Assembly: GCA_966211305.1 (NCBI GenBank)
Contig: CBIHPC010000003.1
Span: forward strand, 34,828 to 98,827
Length of the DNA: 64,000 bases
Source: Niastella sp966211305
Lineage (GTDB): Bacteria > Bacteroidota > Bacteroidia > Chitinophagales > Chitinophagaceae
Direction of reading: 5' to 3'
A program made the position numbers and the translations under genes. Shown one piece after another: positions 55,423 through 64,000 of this stretch. Every line of letters starts with the position of its first letter. The first letter of the stretch is position 1. The notes beneath the pieces are model-generated. The model was not told the origin of the DNA. It saw only the letters and a list, made by a program, of their open reading frames with translations, and made no database searches.

Positions 55423-57360
55423 ATGCAAACAATGAAAACAAAATACTATATAGCTGTTATATACCTTGTGTTTACGGTTGCGGGCTGTAAAAAGAGTTTT
55501 CTCGATGTGGTGCCCGATAATGTGGCTACCCTCGACAATGCATTCACCATGCGCAGGGAGGCGGAGAAATACCTGGCCACCTGTTATTCCTATTTACCCA
55601 ACGATGGCGACCCGGTGAGCAATATCGCCTTCCTCGGCGGTGACGAGTTCTGGCTGGCTTATCCGGCTGCCAGTTTAACGGCCACCAACTGGAATGTGGC
55701 CCGTGGTAACCAGAACGTGGTGCGCCCGTATGTGAACATCTGGGACGGCGATAATTTCGACAACGTGGGTTTCAGGAACATGTTCACCGGCATCCGTACC
55801 TGTAATACGTTTATCGAAAACGTATCGGACCTGGGCAGGATCCCCGATCTTACCCTCGATGAAAGAACACGGTGGATAGGAGAGGTGATGTTCCTGAAAG
55901 CATATTATCATTTCCTGCTCATGCGGCAGTACGGTCCTATTCCCATAATGGATAAGAACATTCCGGTGAATGCGCCGCTTGAACAAACGAAAGTAAAACG
56001 CCAGCCGGTTGATGAAGTGGTAGATTATATTGCCACTACTATTGACTCTGCCGCCAACCGCCTGCCCGTGGCGCTTTTGACGCCTTCTACCGAACTGGGC
56101 CGCATTACCGTAGCCATTGCAAAAAGTATAAAAGCCCGGGTGCTGGTGTATGGCGCCAGTCCGCTCTTCAATGGCAATAATGACTTTTCAAATTTTAAAG
56201 ACAGGGACGGCGTACAACTGATCTCTTCTACCTACAGCTCGGAAAAATGGCAGCGTGCAGCTGCCGCTGCTGCAGAGGCCATTAAAGCCTGTGAAGACGC
56301 CGGTATCTACTTATACAAATTCATTAATACAACAGGTTTCCCGTTAACGCCTGGCACTATCACTCAAATGAGCATCCGCAACGCGGTATGTGAAGAATGG
56401 AACCAGGAGTGGATCTGGGCCAATTCAAATTCTTCTACCTGGCAATTGCAATATTCATCCATGGCGCATATCGATCCTGCCGCCTCCGGTAACTCGAGCA
56501 TTTATGGTACGCTGGGGCCCACCATGCAGGTCGTACGCCAGTTCTATACGAAGAACGGGGTGCCCATTACCGAAGACAAAACACTTGATTTTAGCGATCC
56601 GCATCAGTTAAGAACAGCTACCCATGCCGAGCGGTTCAATATAGTGGAAGGGTACAGGACGGCGCGGTTGAACTATGATCGCGAGCCCCGTTATTACGCC
56701 GATCTGGGTTTCGACGGCGGTACCTGGTATATGCAGAACAGTCCGAGCCATACCGATGAGAACACCTGGAGCGCGCAGCTGAAACTGGGACAGTACGGCA
56801 GCGGGGTAGCGGTTACCATCACTACGTATTATCCAAAAAAACTGGTGAACTGGAAATTCGCTTACCAAAGCAACAACAGCAGTAAAATAGAAGATTATCC
56901 ATTCCCCACCATGCGCCTCGCCGATCTGTACCTGTTATATGCAGAAGCGTTGAATGAAGCAGGCGGTCCCTCACAGGAAGTATACAAATACCTGAACCTG
57001 GTGCGGGAGCGGGCGGGCCTGCCAACCGTACAGGATAGCTGGACCAATTTCTCGAACAATCCCGGCGCTTATCAGAACAAAGACGGGTTACGCAATATCA
57101 TTCGCAACGAACGCAATATTGAAATGGCGTTCGAAGGATGCCGGTTCTGGGACCTGCGCCGCTGGAAGCTGGCCGGTCAGCTGTTAAATACAAATATTAT
57201 GGGGTACGACCGTTCGGGTACGGTTGACCGTCCGGAGCTGTTTTATATACCTACCACCTATTATACCATGCGGTTTGTAGTGCCCCGTGATTATCTGTGG
57301 CCGATAAAGGAATCGAACCTGACGGTAAATGAAAATCTGGTGCAAAACCCCGGTTGGTAA
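55423..57360 (+). CDS. RagB/SusD family lipoprotein (second)
   Basis: A 645-aa partner of the preceding SusC. The signal is a lipoprotein type (VIYLVFTVAGC-KKS); ATG 55423 and 55432 are both possible starts, and the second gives the more usual MKTKYY beginning. SusD marks are FLKAYYHFLLMRQYGPIPIMDKN (about 150-170), a helical core, MRLADLYLLYAEALNEAGG (about 500), and IRNERNIEMAFEGCRFWDLRRWKLAG. The end has LWPIKESNLTVNENLVQNPGW. It captures glycan at the surface and acts as lid to the SusC barrel. Confidence 0.95.
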   Translation: MQTMKTKYYIAVIYLVFTVAGCKKSFLDVVPDNVATLDNAFTMRREAEKYLATCYSYLPNDGDPVSNIAFLGGDEFWLAYPAASLTATNWNVARGNQNVVRPYVNIWDGDNFDNVGFRNMFTGIRTCNTFIENVSDLGRIPDLTLDERTRWIGEVMFLKAYYHFLLMRQYGPIPIMDKNIPVNAPLEQTKVKRQPVDEVVDYIATTIDSAANRLPVALLTPSTELGRITVAIAKSIKARVLVYGASPLFNGNNDFSNFKDRDGVQLISSTYSSEKWQRAAAAAAEAIKACEDAGIYLYKFINTTGFPLTPGTITQMSIRNAVCEEWNQEWIWANSNSSTWQLQYSSMAHIDPAASGNSSIYGTLGPTMQVVRQFYTKNGVPITEDKTLDFSDPHQLRTATHAERFNIVEGYRTARLNYDREPRYYADLGFDGGTWYMQNSPSHTDENTWSAQLKLGQYGSGVAVTITTYYPKKLVNWKFAYQSNNSSKIEDYPFPTMRLADLYLLYAEALNEAGGPSQEVYKYLNLVRERAGLPTVQDSWTNFSNNPGAYQNKDGLRNIIRNERNIEMAFEGCRFWDLRRWKLAGQLLNTNIMGYDRSGTVDRPELFYIPTTYYTMRFVVPRDYLWPIKESNLTVNENLVQNPGW

Positions 57361-57403
57361 AATTGCTTCATAACCAAAAACTGCCTTGCCAAAAAATACA
57401 GAT

Positions 57404-58585
57404 ATGAAAAAACTCACTTTTATAATAGCGACGCTGCTGCTGACAGGGATGTGGAGTTGCAAAAAAGAAGAGCTGAATGGTATAAAGGAAGACAATGGCG
57501 CCGTGCCCGGTGTGGTATCGAATGTAACGGTGAAGAACGAGAACGGGGCCGCCACTATTTCCTATTCGTTGCCAAAAGACGACAACCTGCTGTATGTAAA
57601 AGCGGTGTATACCCTCGCCGATGGTTCTAAACAGGAAGTGAAAGCTTCCTATTATACCAGCCAGCTGCGGGTGGCCGGTTTTTCCGATACATTGAAACAT
57701 ACGGTGAAGTTATACGCGGTGAGCAGAAGCGAAGTGGCCGGCGAACCGGTTGATGTAACGGTTGAACCGCTTGTTTCACCGCTGCACCTGGTGTTTCGCA
57801 ACATGACCGTACGCGCTACTGCCGGCGGTATACGAATAAAATCGGTTAACCAGTTCAAAGGCGATGTGGTGATCGTACCCCTGATAGATTCACTGAACAA
57901 TGGCGAGTGGGGCAACCTCGAAAATATTTACACCAGCGATTCCCTTATTGCGGTAAGCATTCGCGGGCTGGCGCCGGTACAACGCAGGTTTGGCTTTTTT
58001 GTGCGCGATCGCTGGCTGAACCGTACCGATACCATGTATGCCACCCTTACGCCTTCAAAGGAGGTGCTGATTGAGAAGAACAACTATTTTGTTTACCAGT
58101 GTGATAACGATACAAAAATGTCGTGGGGCACAACGGTAGACCTGATGTGGAGCGGCCTTTTCAATAATGAATGGCCCTGTTTGTACACCGATGAAAGTTC
58201 GGGCGTACCAACCACCTTCACCTGGGGTGTTGGCCCTTTACCCGTTAAATTAACAAGGTTCAATTTACTTACACGAAGAGAAGGTTCATTGTATTATTCA
58301 AAAGGAAGCCCGCGCCGTTTTGAGATCTATGGCTCCAATAACCCTACGCATGATGGCGACTGGAGCAAATGGACGAAGATCCTTACCTGCGAAGTGGTGA
58401 AGCCAAGCGGTTTGCCGTTGGGCCAGGAAAACAATGCCGATGCCACCGCAGGCAGCGCCGGATTCTCTTTCGATTTTGATGAAGACACGCCGCCTTACCG
58501 CTACCTGCGGTTGAAATGTTTACAAAACTGGGCCGGGTCTTATTTCATAGAGATCCAGAATATGTCGATGTGGGGCACTAATTAA
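57404..58585 (+). CDS. DUF4959/DUF5126/DUF5000 surface lipoprotein
   Basis: A 393-aa lipoprotein started at ATG 57404 (MKKLTFIIATLLLTGMWSC). The domain order looks like the DUF4959-DUF5126-DUF5000 set found after SusD genes: PGVVSNVTVKNENGAATISYSLP (about 35-60, first beta-sandwich), a middle sandwich around VSPLHLVFRNMTVRATAGGIRI, and a C-terminal discoidin-like domain with RRFEIYGSNNPTHDGDWSKWTKI and YRYLRLKCLQNWAGSYFIEIQNMSMWG. The last resembles F5/8C-type galactose-binding folds, so glycan binding at the surface is likely. No catalytic residues are seen. Confidence 0.85.
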   Translation: MKKLTFIIATLLLTGMWSCKKEELNGIKEDNGAVPGVVSNVTVKNENGAATISYSLPKDDNLLYVKAVYTLADGSKQEVKASYYTSQLRVAGFSDTLKHTVKLYAVSRSEVAGEPVDVTVEPLVSPLHLVFRNMTVRATAGGIRIKSVNQFKGDVVIVPLIDSLNNGEWGNLENIYTSDSLIAVSIRGLAPVQRRFGFFVRDRWLNRTDTMYATLTPSKEVLIEKNNYFVYQCDNDTKMSWGTTVDLMWSGLFNNEWPCLYTDESSGVPTTFTWGVGPLPVKLTRFNLLTRREGSLYYSKGSPRRFEIYGSNNPTHDGDWSKWTKILTCEVVKPSGLPLGQENNADATAGSAGFSFDFDEDTPPYRYLRLKCLQNWAGSYFIEIQNMSMWGTN

Positions 58586-58586
58586 C

Positions 58587-58632
58587 GGTGTGCCACACTT
58601 ACCCTGGCTGCGAAAGTAAAGTGTGGCATACC
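58587..58632 (+). promoter_or_regulatory. intra-operon stem-loop
   Basis: GGTGTGCCACACTT (58587-58600) and AAGTGTGGCATACC (58619-58632) form a 14-bp stem with one G-T pair around an 18-base loop, one base after the stop of the DUF5000-type gene. No T-tract follows, so it is more likely an mRNA processing or stability element than a terminator. Confidence 0.65.
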
Positions 58633-58665
58633 TAAGATCACTGACTTCAATTATTAACAAAGAAA

Positions 58666-59883
58666 ATGATGCTCATGAAACAATATAGGGTTAGCATACG
58701 TACGGGGCTTTGGGCCCTGTTGCTGGCAGGTGCAGTGGCTTCGTGTAAGAAAATGGATGATTACAAAAAGTTTGCAGACGGCGGCGAGATCACCTATCCC
58801 GCTACATTCGATTCATTAAAAGTAATACCGGGTAATGGCCGTGTTATGATCACCGGTTTGCTCAACGGCGATCCCAATGTTACCAGATACCGCGTGTACT
58901 GGAACAGCGGCAGCGATTCGCTCGAAAATACCTTTGTGCGCAAGGGCGGAACGGATACGCTGAAACAGATCATCTATAATCTGCCCGAAGGGCCCATGAC
59001 CTTTACGCTTCGTACTTATGACAGCAGGGGGAACCGGTCGATCCCCATGGTAGTCACAGGCAACGTATATGGCGCCAACTACCAGGCCTCAGTGACGGAA
59101 AGAGGCAACAGGGCCATCCTGGGCACTACCTTTCTGGCGAATGGTGCTGCGCAGATCACCTGGGCCGATGTGGATGCTTATGTTGGCGTACTGGGTATGC
59201 GCATCAGTTACTATGATGCGTATGATCAGTTGCGCGATACCATCATAGTTTCAGATCTGAAAAACCAGGTAAGCACCGTGCCCGGTGTAAGTATCCTGAA
59301 ACCGATCGCTTATAATACCCTGTACCTGCCCGAACCGGTAGGCATAGATACCTTTACGGTTGCCGCCAATACGCTCTCTTTATTTACCGAAGTGAAATTA
59401 CTGAACAGCATAAAACCCATAGCCAATAGCAGTAACGACGGCAGCCGCTGGGCTACTCTGCGCGACTGGGTGAGCAATGATGCCGTTAAGAACCACAATG
59501 GCTATGGTGGTACCGATATCGGTAGCGATGCGAAAATATATTTCGAGGCCGGCTGGGGCGCACCCGGCATTTCAAACGGTAAAGTATACCAGGTAGTGAA
59601 CCTGCCGCCCGGTAAATACAATTTCGAAGGTTCCATCGACTGGTATCATCAAAGTACAAAGAATGATGTTTACCTGATGGCTGCACCCGGTACGAACGGG
59701 TTGCCCGATGTAGGTAACCTGGGCGCAGCGTTCGCTTATAAAAAAGTAGACAATGGCTCCAATGTAAAAATGGAATTTACGGTAACGCAGCCGGCAACGT
59801 TTTCATTGGGACTGTTGCTCGATATGAGTAACAGCGGCGAAGCCATGCGATTCAATAGTTTAAGATTATATATCGTTCCATAA
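58666..59883 (+). CDS. DUF4998/DUF5013 surface lipoprotein
   Basis: A 405-aa lipoprotein; starts at 58666, 58669 or 58675 are equivalent, all giving a lipobox (LLAGAVASC-KK). The N-terminal half has the DUF4998 pattern, beginning YKKFADGGEITYPATFDSLKVIPGNGRVMITG, with fibronectin-like strands (TRYRVYWNSGSDSL). The C-terminal half (about 250-405) matches a DUF5013-like beta-sandwich: DGSRWATLRDWVSNDAVKNH, then YQVVNLPPGKYNFEGSIDW and FSLGLLLDMSNSGEAMRFNSLRLYIVP. This pair of domains occurs in Bacteroidota glycan loci. Probably a surface glycan-binding protein; there are no catalytic motifs. Confidence 0.85.
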   Translation: MMLMKQYRVSIRTGLWALLLAGAVASCKKMDDYKKFADGGEITYPATFDSLKVIPGNGRVMITGLLNGDPNVTRYRVYWNSGSDSLENTFVRKGGTDTLKQIIYNLPEGPMTFTLRTYDSRGNRSIPMVVTGNVYGANYQASVTERGNRAILGTTFLANGAAQITWADVDAYVGVLGMRISYYDAYDQLRDTIIVSDLKNQVSTVPGVSILKPIAYNTLYLPEPVGIDTFTVAANTLSLFTEVKLLNSIKPIANSSNDGSRWATLRDWVSNDAVKNHNGYGGTDIGSDAKIYFEAGWGAPGISNGKVYQVVNLPPGKYNFEGSIDWYHQSTKNDVYLMAAPGTNGLPDVGNLGAAFAYKKVDNGSNVKMEFTVTQPATFSLGLLLDMSNSGEAMRFNSLRLYIVP

Positions 59884-59908
59884 AAATCGTACATCAATAT
59901 TCATAGTG

Positions 59909-62251
59909 ATGATAAGAAGCAAGATGTTTAGTGCCGGTTTATTTTTATTCCTGTTGGGAACCGGCGGTGCAAAGGCGCAGCAAAAAACACCATTGCGTTT
60001 ATGGTACGATAAACCGGCGGCGCAATGGGAAGAAACCTTACCCCTGGGTAATGGCCGTTTGGGCATGATGCCCGATGGCGGCGTGATGAAAGAAACTGTT
60101 GTGCTTAATGATATCACCCTCTGGTCGGGCGCACCGCAGGATGCGAATAATTATAATGCCAGTAAGAAATTACCTGAAATACAAAAATTACTGCTCGAAG
60201 GCAAGAACGTGGAGGCGCAGGCGTTGATCGACAGGGATTTTGTTTGTACCGGTAAGGGCTCGGGCGCCGAACCTTTTGGTTGTTTTCAAACCCTGGGCCG
60301 GCTAAACCTTGCATTTAACTATGCATCAACAGGCGCTTTTACCGGTTATCGCCGCGAGCTATCGCTTGATAATGCTATTGCAAACAGCACTTACAAAGTA
60401 GGAGCGGTTACGTATACGCGGGAATATTTCACCAGTTTTGGCGACGATGTTGGCATGGCGCGGTTTACCGCCAGTGCACCAGGTGCATTGAATATGGAGG
60501 TATCCCTATCGCGCGAAGAAAAAGCAACGGTAACTACCGTTGGCAATCAGCTGGAGATGAGCGGCCAGCTCGAGAACGGCACCGATGGCAAAGGCATGGA
60601 ATACCTGGCTAAAGTAGCGTTGAGGGTAAAGGATGGAAGCGTGACGGCAGCCGGCAATAAGCTGGTTGTAAAGAACGCTACCGAAGTTATACTCTGCTTT
60701 TCTGCCAAAACCAGTTTTCGTGATGCGGCATTCAGGCAACATGCAAACGAATTGCTGTCAAAGGCCATGAAAGAGCCTTATAATGTACAAAAGAAAAACC
60801 ACATCAATAACTACCAGCGGTTGTTTAACCGCGTGCAGCTCGATCTGGGCGCTTCAGGGTCAGATGATTGGCCAACCGATCAGCGGCTGGATAAGTTTTA
60901 TGGGTCAACCGTTCCCGATAACCGGCTTACGGTCCTGTTCTATCAATACAGCCGTTATCTTTCCATCAGCAGTACGCGGGTGGGTTTGCTGCCACCCAAC
61001 TTACAGGGTTTGTGGGCGCACGAGATCCAAACCCCGTGGAATGGCGATTACCATCTCGATGTAAACGTGCAAATGAACCATTGGGGCGTTGAGCCGGCCA
61101 ATTTATCGGAGTTGAACCTGCCCCTGGCCGATCTGGTGAAACAAATGGTGCCGCACGGCGAACGCACCGCCAAAGCCTATTACAATGCACGCGGCTGGGT
61201 GGCGCATGTGATCACCAATCCCTGGATGTTCACAGAGCCGGGCGAAAGCGCCTCCTGGGGCGTTACCAAGGCGGGCTCAGGCTGGCTGTGCAACAACCTC
61301 TGGGACCACTATGCGTATTCCAACGATCCCGGTTATCTGAAAAAGATCTACCCGGTATTGAAAGGCAGCGCCCAATTCTATTCAGACATTCTTATCAAAG
61401 ACCCGGAAACAGGCTGGCTGGTGACGGCGCCCTCGTCATCACCGGAAAATCATTTTTACATGCCCGATGGCAGCGGCAAACACGCCGCCATTTGTATGGG
61501 TGCAGCCATCGATAACCAGATCATGCACGAGCTGTTCAACAACGTTATAACCGCTTCTGAACGCTTAGGCATCGATAAAGCATTCCGCGGGGAGCTGAAG
61601 AAAAAACTCAAACAGATCCCGCCTGCGGCACAGATTGCCGCCGATGGCCGTATAATGGAATGGCTGAAAGATTATAAGGAAACCGATCCGCAGCACCGGC
61701 ATATTTCACATCTGTACGGGTTGTACCCGGCCAATGTGATCACACCCTCCAAAACACCCGAATGGGCCGAAGCCTGCAAGAGATCGTTGAATGTACGCGG
61801 CGATGATGGGCCCAGCTGGTCAATCGCCTACAAACAATTGTTCTGGGCGCGGCTGCACGATGGCAACCGCGCGTATAAGCTCTTCCGCGAGATCATGAAG
61901 CCTACCCGCAAAACAGGTATCAATTACGGCGCAGGCGGGGGCGTATACCCGAACTTATTATCAGCCGGTCCGCCCTTCCAGATCGATGGCAACTTTGGCG
62001 CCGGCGCCGGTATTGCCGAAATGCTGCTGCAAAGCCATGAAGGGTTTATTCATTTTCTGCCCGCCATTCCCGATGAATGGAAAAAGGAAGGGTCGGTGAA
62101 AGGCATGAAGGCGAGGGGAGGCATTACCGTAGAATTTACCTGGAAAGAGGGGAAGGTAGTTTCGTATAGGGTTTTTAGTAAAAAGAAGCAGCGCGTTAAG
62201 TTAAAGATCAATAATGCTATGATTGCGGCTGTAACAGAAGTAAGAGGGTAG
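59909..62251 (+). CDS. GH95 family alpha-L-fucosidase (or alpha-L-galactosidase)
   Basis: A 780-aa exported enzyme, started at ATG 59909 (a GTG lies three bases earlier), with signal peptide cleaved near GGAKAQ. The GH95 layout is complete: N-terminal beta domain opening LRLWYDKPAAQWEETLPLGNGRLG, then the (alpha/alpha)6 domain with LPPNLQGLWA, NVQMNHWG (Asn386, Asn390), SSSPEN (Glu513, the likely general acid), HRHISHLYG (596-604) and IDGNFGAG (Asp693). GH95 enzymes remove alpha-1,2-linked L-fucose by inversion; some act on alpha-L-galactosides. The residue before VNVQMN is Asp384 where other members often have Asn. It shares the operon of the SusCD pair. Confidence 0.92.
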   Translation: MIRSKMFSAGLFLFLLGTGGAKAQQKTPLRLWYDKPAAQWEETLPLGNGRLGMMPDGGVMKETVVLNDITLWSGAPQDANNYNASKKLPEIQKLLLEGKNVEAQALIDRDFVCTGKGSGAEPFGCFQTLGRLNLAFNYASTGAFTGYRRELSLDNAIANSTYKVGAVTYTREYFTSFGDDVGMARFTASAPGALNMEVSLSREEKATVTTVGNQLEMSGQLENGTDGKGMEYLAKVALRVKDGSVTAAGNKLVVKNATEVILCFSAKTSFRDAAFRQHANELLSKAMKEPYNVQKKNHINNYQRLFNRVQLDLGASGSDDWPTDQRLDKFYGSTVPDNRLTVLFYQYSRYLSISSTRVGLLPPNLQGLWAHEIQTPWNGDYHLDVNVQMNHWGVEPANLSELNLPLADLVKQMVPHGERTAKAYYNARGWVAHVITNPWMFTEPGESASWGVTKAGSGWLCNNLWDHYAYSNDPGYLKKIYPVLKGSAQFYSDILIKDPETGWLVTAPSSSPENHFYMPDGSGKHAAICMGAAIDNQIMHELFNNVITASERLGIDKAFRGELKKKLKQIPPAAQIAADGRIMEWLKDYKETDPQHRHISHLYGLYPANVITPSKTPEWAEACKRSLNVRGDDGPSWSIAYKQLFWARLHDGNRAYKLFREIMKPTRKTGINYGAGGGVYPNLLSAGPPFQIDGNFGAGAGIAEMLLQSHEGFIHFLPAIPDEWKKEGSVKGMKARGGITVEFTWKEGKVVSYRVFSKKKQRVKLKINNAMIAAVTEVRG

Positions 62252-62296
62252 TTGACAAGTTAACAAGTTAACTGGTTAACTAGTCAACTTGTTACC
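62252..62296. repeat. GTTAAC-type inverted/tandem repeat after the GH95 gene
   Basis: GTTGACAAGTTAAC and, downstream, GTTAACTAGTCAAC form 14-base arms with one mismatch, with further AGTTAAC units between. It resembles the 16-bp tandem repeat at 16051-16085. It has no T-tract, so a terminator role is doubtful. Confidence 0.75.
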
Positions 62297-62337
62297 ACTT
62301 CTTAGTAAATTGTACCCTTTAAAACTTTCGCTCGCAT

Positions 62338-64000
62338 ATGAAAAGGATAATACTAGGATTAAGTGTCCTGTTAACAGGCACATTGAACGCCCAATTACGG
62401 TTACCAAAGATCTTTGGCGACAGCATGGTATTGCAACGCAATGCGCCCCTGCGCATCTGGGGTTGGGCATCGCCGGCAGAAAACATTACCGTACAATTCC
62501 ATAATCAAAATAAAACCGTTCATGCCACTGCCAGCGGCAGTTGGGAGGCCGTGCTGGCGCCGGAAGCCGCCGGCGGGCCTTACCAGTTACAGGTAACAGG
62601 TAAAACCACAATAACCCTGAAAGGGATCCTGATGGGCGATCTCTGGGTTTGCTCAGGGCAGTCGAATATGGAAATGCCATTGAACGGGTGGGGGCAGGTA
62701 TATAACTATGAACAGGAAATTGCCTCGGCTAATTACCCGGCCATCCGGTTGTTCACGGTTGAAAAAGATGTACAGGGGCAACCTGTACCGGATGTAAAAG
62801 GCGGTACCTGGCAAACCTGTACGCCCCGGCATATTCCGCCATTTTCGGCAGTGGGCTATTTCTTTGGCCGCGCGCTGCATCAGCAGTTGAAGGTGCCTGT
62901 AGGACTGATCAACTCTACCTGGGGCGGCACCAATATCGAAAGCTGGATCAGCAACGCCGGTTTCAGAACGGAACCAACATATGCTGAACTGATGAAGCTG
63001 GCGCCTGAAAAAAGCACGGCTGAGCTAAGTGCGCAAAAAGAGAAGGTAGTAAAGGATTATCTCCATTCGGTAAACCTCGATAAGATAGATACAGGCGGAT
63101 TGAGCCGGTGGCCGGTAGTTGAATATGACGACAACAAATGGAACAACATGCCCGTGCCGGCATTGTGGGAGAACCAGCAGCCGGCCATAAAGATAGATGG
63201 CATTTTGTGGTTACGCAAAGAGATCATGATCGATGAAGCCGATGCCGGTAAACCTGCGGTCCTGAAGCTGGGTATGATCGATGATAATGATATTACCTAT
63301 GTAAACGGTATTAAAGTGGGTGGCATTACCGGTTATAACGTGCCACGGGTGTACAATATAAATGCAGGTATCCTCAAAAAAGGAAAAAACATTATCGCGG
63401 TGCGTATAGAAGATACCGGTGGTGGCGGCGGCATTTATGGCGAGGCGGCAGACTGCTCGCTTGCGGTTGATGGAAAAACTACCTCACTGGCCGGTACATG
63501 GAAATACAATGTTGAAAGCATCATCCTGAATGCAGGTGTTGGACCGAACGATTACCCGTCTGTGTTGTACAATGCCATGATACACCCTATAGAAAAACTG
63601 GCCATCAAAGGAGCTATCTGGTACCAGGGCGAGAACAATGCCGGGCGTGCGGTGGAATACCGCAAGGCGATGCCATTGCTCATCAACGACTGGCGTAAAC
63701 GCTTCCGGATCCCGGCCATGCCATTTTATTTTGTACAACTTGCCAGTTACAGCGCCTCCAACGGAAACAGCAACAAAGGCAGTACCTGGGCCGAATTGCG
63801 CGAAGCGCAAAGTATGGCGGCATCATTGCCCAATACAGGTATGGCCGTTACCATCGATATAGGCGATGCGGCAGACATTCATCCCCGTAATAAACAGGAT
63901 GTGGGAAAACGGCTTGCTGCACTGGCATTGCAAAAAACATATGGTATTAAGATGATCGCTTCCGGACCGGTATACAAAACCATGCAGGTGCAGGGAAACA
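62338..64000 (+). CDS. SGNH sialate O-acetylesterase-like (CE20-type) esterase, 3' end outside window
   Basis: At least 554 residues from ATG 62338, with signal peptide MKRIILGLSVLLTGTLNAQ. An N-terminal beta domain (PKIFGDSMVLQRNAPLRIWGWA) is followed by the first SGNH half with the catalytic Ser109 in GQSNMEM. A jelly-roll domain like the GH2 sugar-binding domain is inserted at about residues 240-395. The SGNH fold then resumes (GAIWYQGENNA, RKAMPLLINDW), and Asp513/His515 form the DxxH motif (AADIHP). This split layout is that of CE20 acetyl-xyloglucan esterases, which are encoded beside GH95 in xanthomonad xyloglucan loci. Removal of O-acetyl groups from galactosyl residues is therefore plausible, but not proven. 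Confidence 0.88.
   Translation, partial: MKRIILGLSVLLTGTLNAQLRLPKIFGDSMVLQRNAPLRIWGWASPAENITVQFHNQNKTVHATASGSWEAVLAPEAAGGPYQLQVTGKTTITLKGILMGDLWVCSGQSNMEMPLNGWGQVYNYEQEIASANYPAIRLFTVEKDVQGQPVPDVKGGTWQTCTPRHIPPFSAVGYFFGRALHQQLKVPVGLINSTWGGTNIESWISNAGFRTEPTYAELMKLAPEKSTAELSAQKEKVVKDYLHSVNLDKIDTGGLSRWPVVEYDDNKWNNMPVPALWENQQPAIKIDGILWLRKEIMIDEADAGKPAVLKLGMIDDNDITYVNGIKVGGITGYNVPRVYNINAGILKKGKNIIAVRIEDTGGGGGIYGEAADCSLAVDGKTTSLAGTWKYNVESIILNAGVGPNDYPSVLYNAMIHPIEKLAIKGAIWYQGENNAGRAVEYRKAMPLLINDWRKRFRIPAMPFYFVQLASYSASNGNSNKGSTWAELREAQSMAASLPNTGMAVTIDIGDAADIHPRNKQDVGKRLAALALQKTYGIKMIASGPVYKTMQVQGN

Overview
The window reads as a chromosomal segment of a Bacteroidota bacterium, most likely a Chitinophagaceae member (Niastella/Chitinophaga-like). 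The support is two SusC/SusD pairs, GLPGLI, STM3941 and 6-bladed beta-propeller families, Bacteroidota-type promoters (TTG, about 19 bp, TAnnTTTG), and spacers filled with degenerate tandem repeats. No rRNA, tRNA, CRISPR array or intact transposase was seen.

Region 1 (1-26247, all on the minus strand, transcribed towards position 1) is an extracellular contractile injection system (eCIS), a phage-tail-like particle. In transcription order it encodes a DUF4255 tail-terminator-like protein, a coupled 440-aa unknown, the sheath, two Cys/His/acid-rich unknowns, two tube proteins, a 55-aa DUF5908 protein, a LysM CIS tube protein, a VgrG-like spike, a PAAR tip, a gp25-like wedge, a 1609-aa baseplate J-like protein, a 2082-aa baseplate protein with an internal repeat array, a tape-measure protein, and a DUF4157 (eCIS core) protein with an HELTH motif. 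The last is cut by the window edge. The AAA+ ATPase, tail fibre and any further effectors expected of an eCIS are not in the window and may lie beyond position 1.

Region 2 (26248-32487) is housekeeping or miscellaneous: YihY/BrkB membrane protein, DbpA-like DEAD-box helicase, a small charged protein, GLPGLI, a fibronectin-like protein, STM3941 and an RlpA-like lipoprotein. It has two clear terminators and a block of about 13 degenerate 20-bp repeats.

Region 3 (32488-40018) is a CAZyme-free SusC/SusD operon: TIG/NHL lipoprotein, SusC, SusD, DUF4973 lipoprotein. Its substrate is unknown.

Region 4 (40019-47230) starts with a possible insertion-sequence end remnant and a deletion scar that joins the 5' part of a membrane glycosyltransferase to the 3' part of a beta-propeller gene. 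An intact propeller, outer-membrane beta-barrel and GT22-like mannosyltransferase genes follow.

Region 5 (47231-64000) is a polysaccharide utilisation locus: GntR-type regulator, sodium/solute symporter, clan GH-D alpha-galactosidase, SusC, SusD, two surface lipoproteins, a GH95 enzyme and an SGNH sialate-O-acetylesterase-like esterase cut by the window end. A near-identical 19-bp motif lies just downstream of the promoter elements of the regulator gene and of susC, a plausible operator. The enzymes point to a fucosylated, galactosylated, O-acetylated glycan such as xyloglucan; this is inference.
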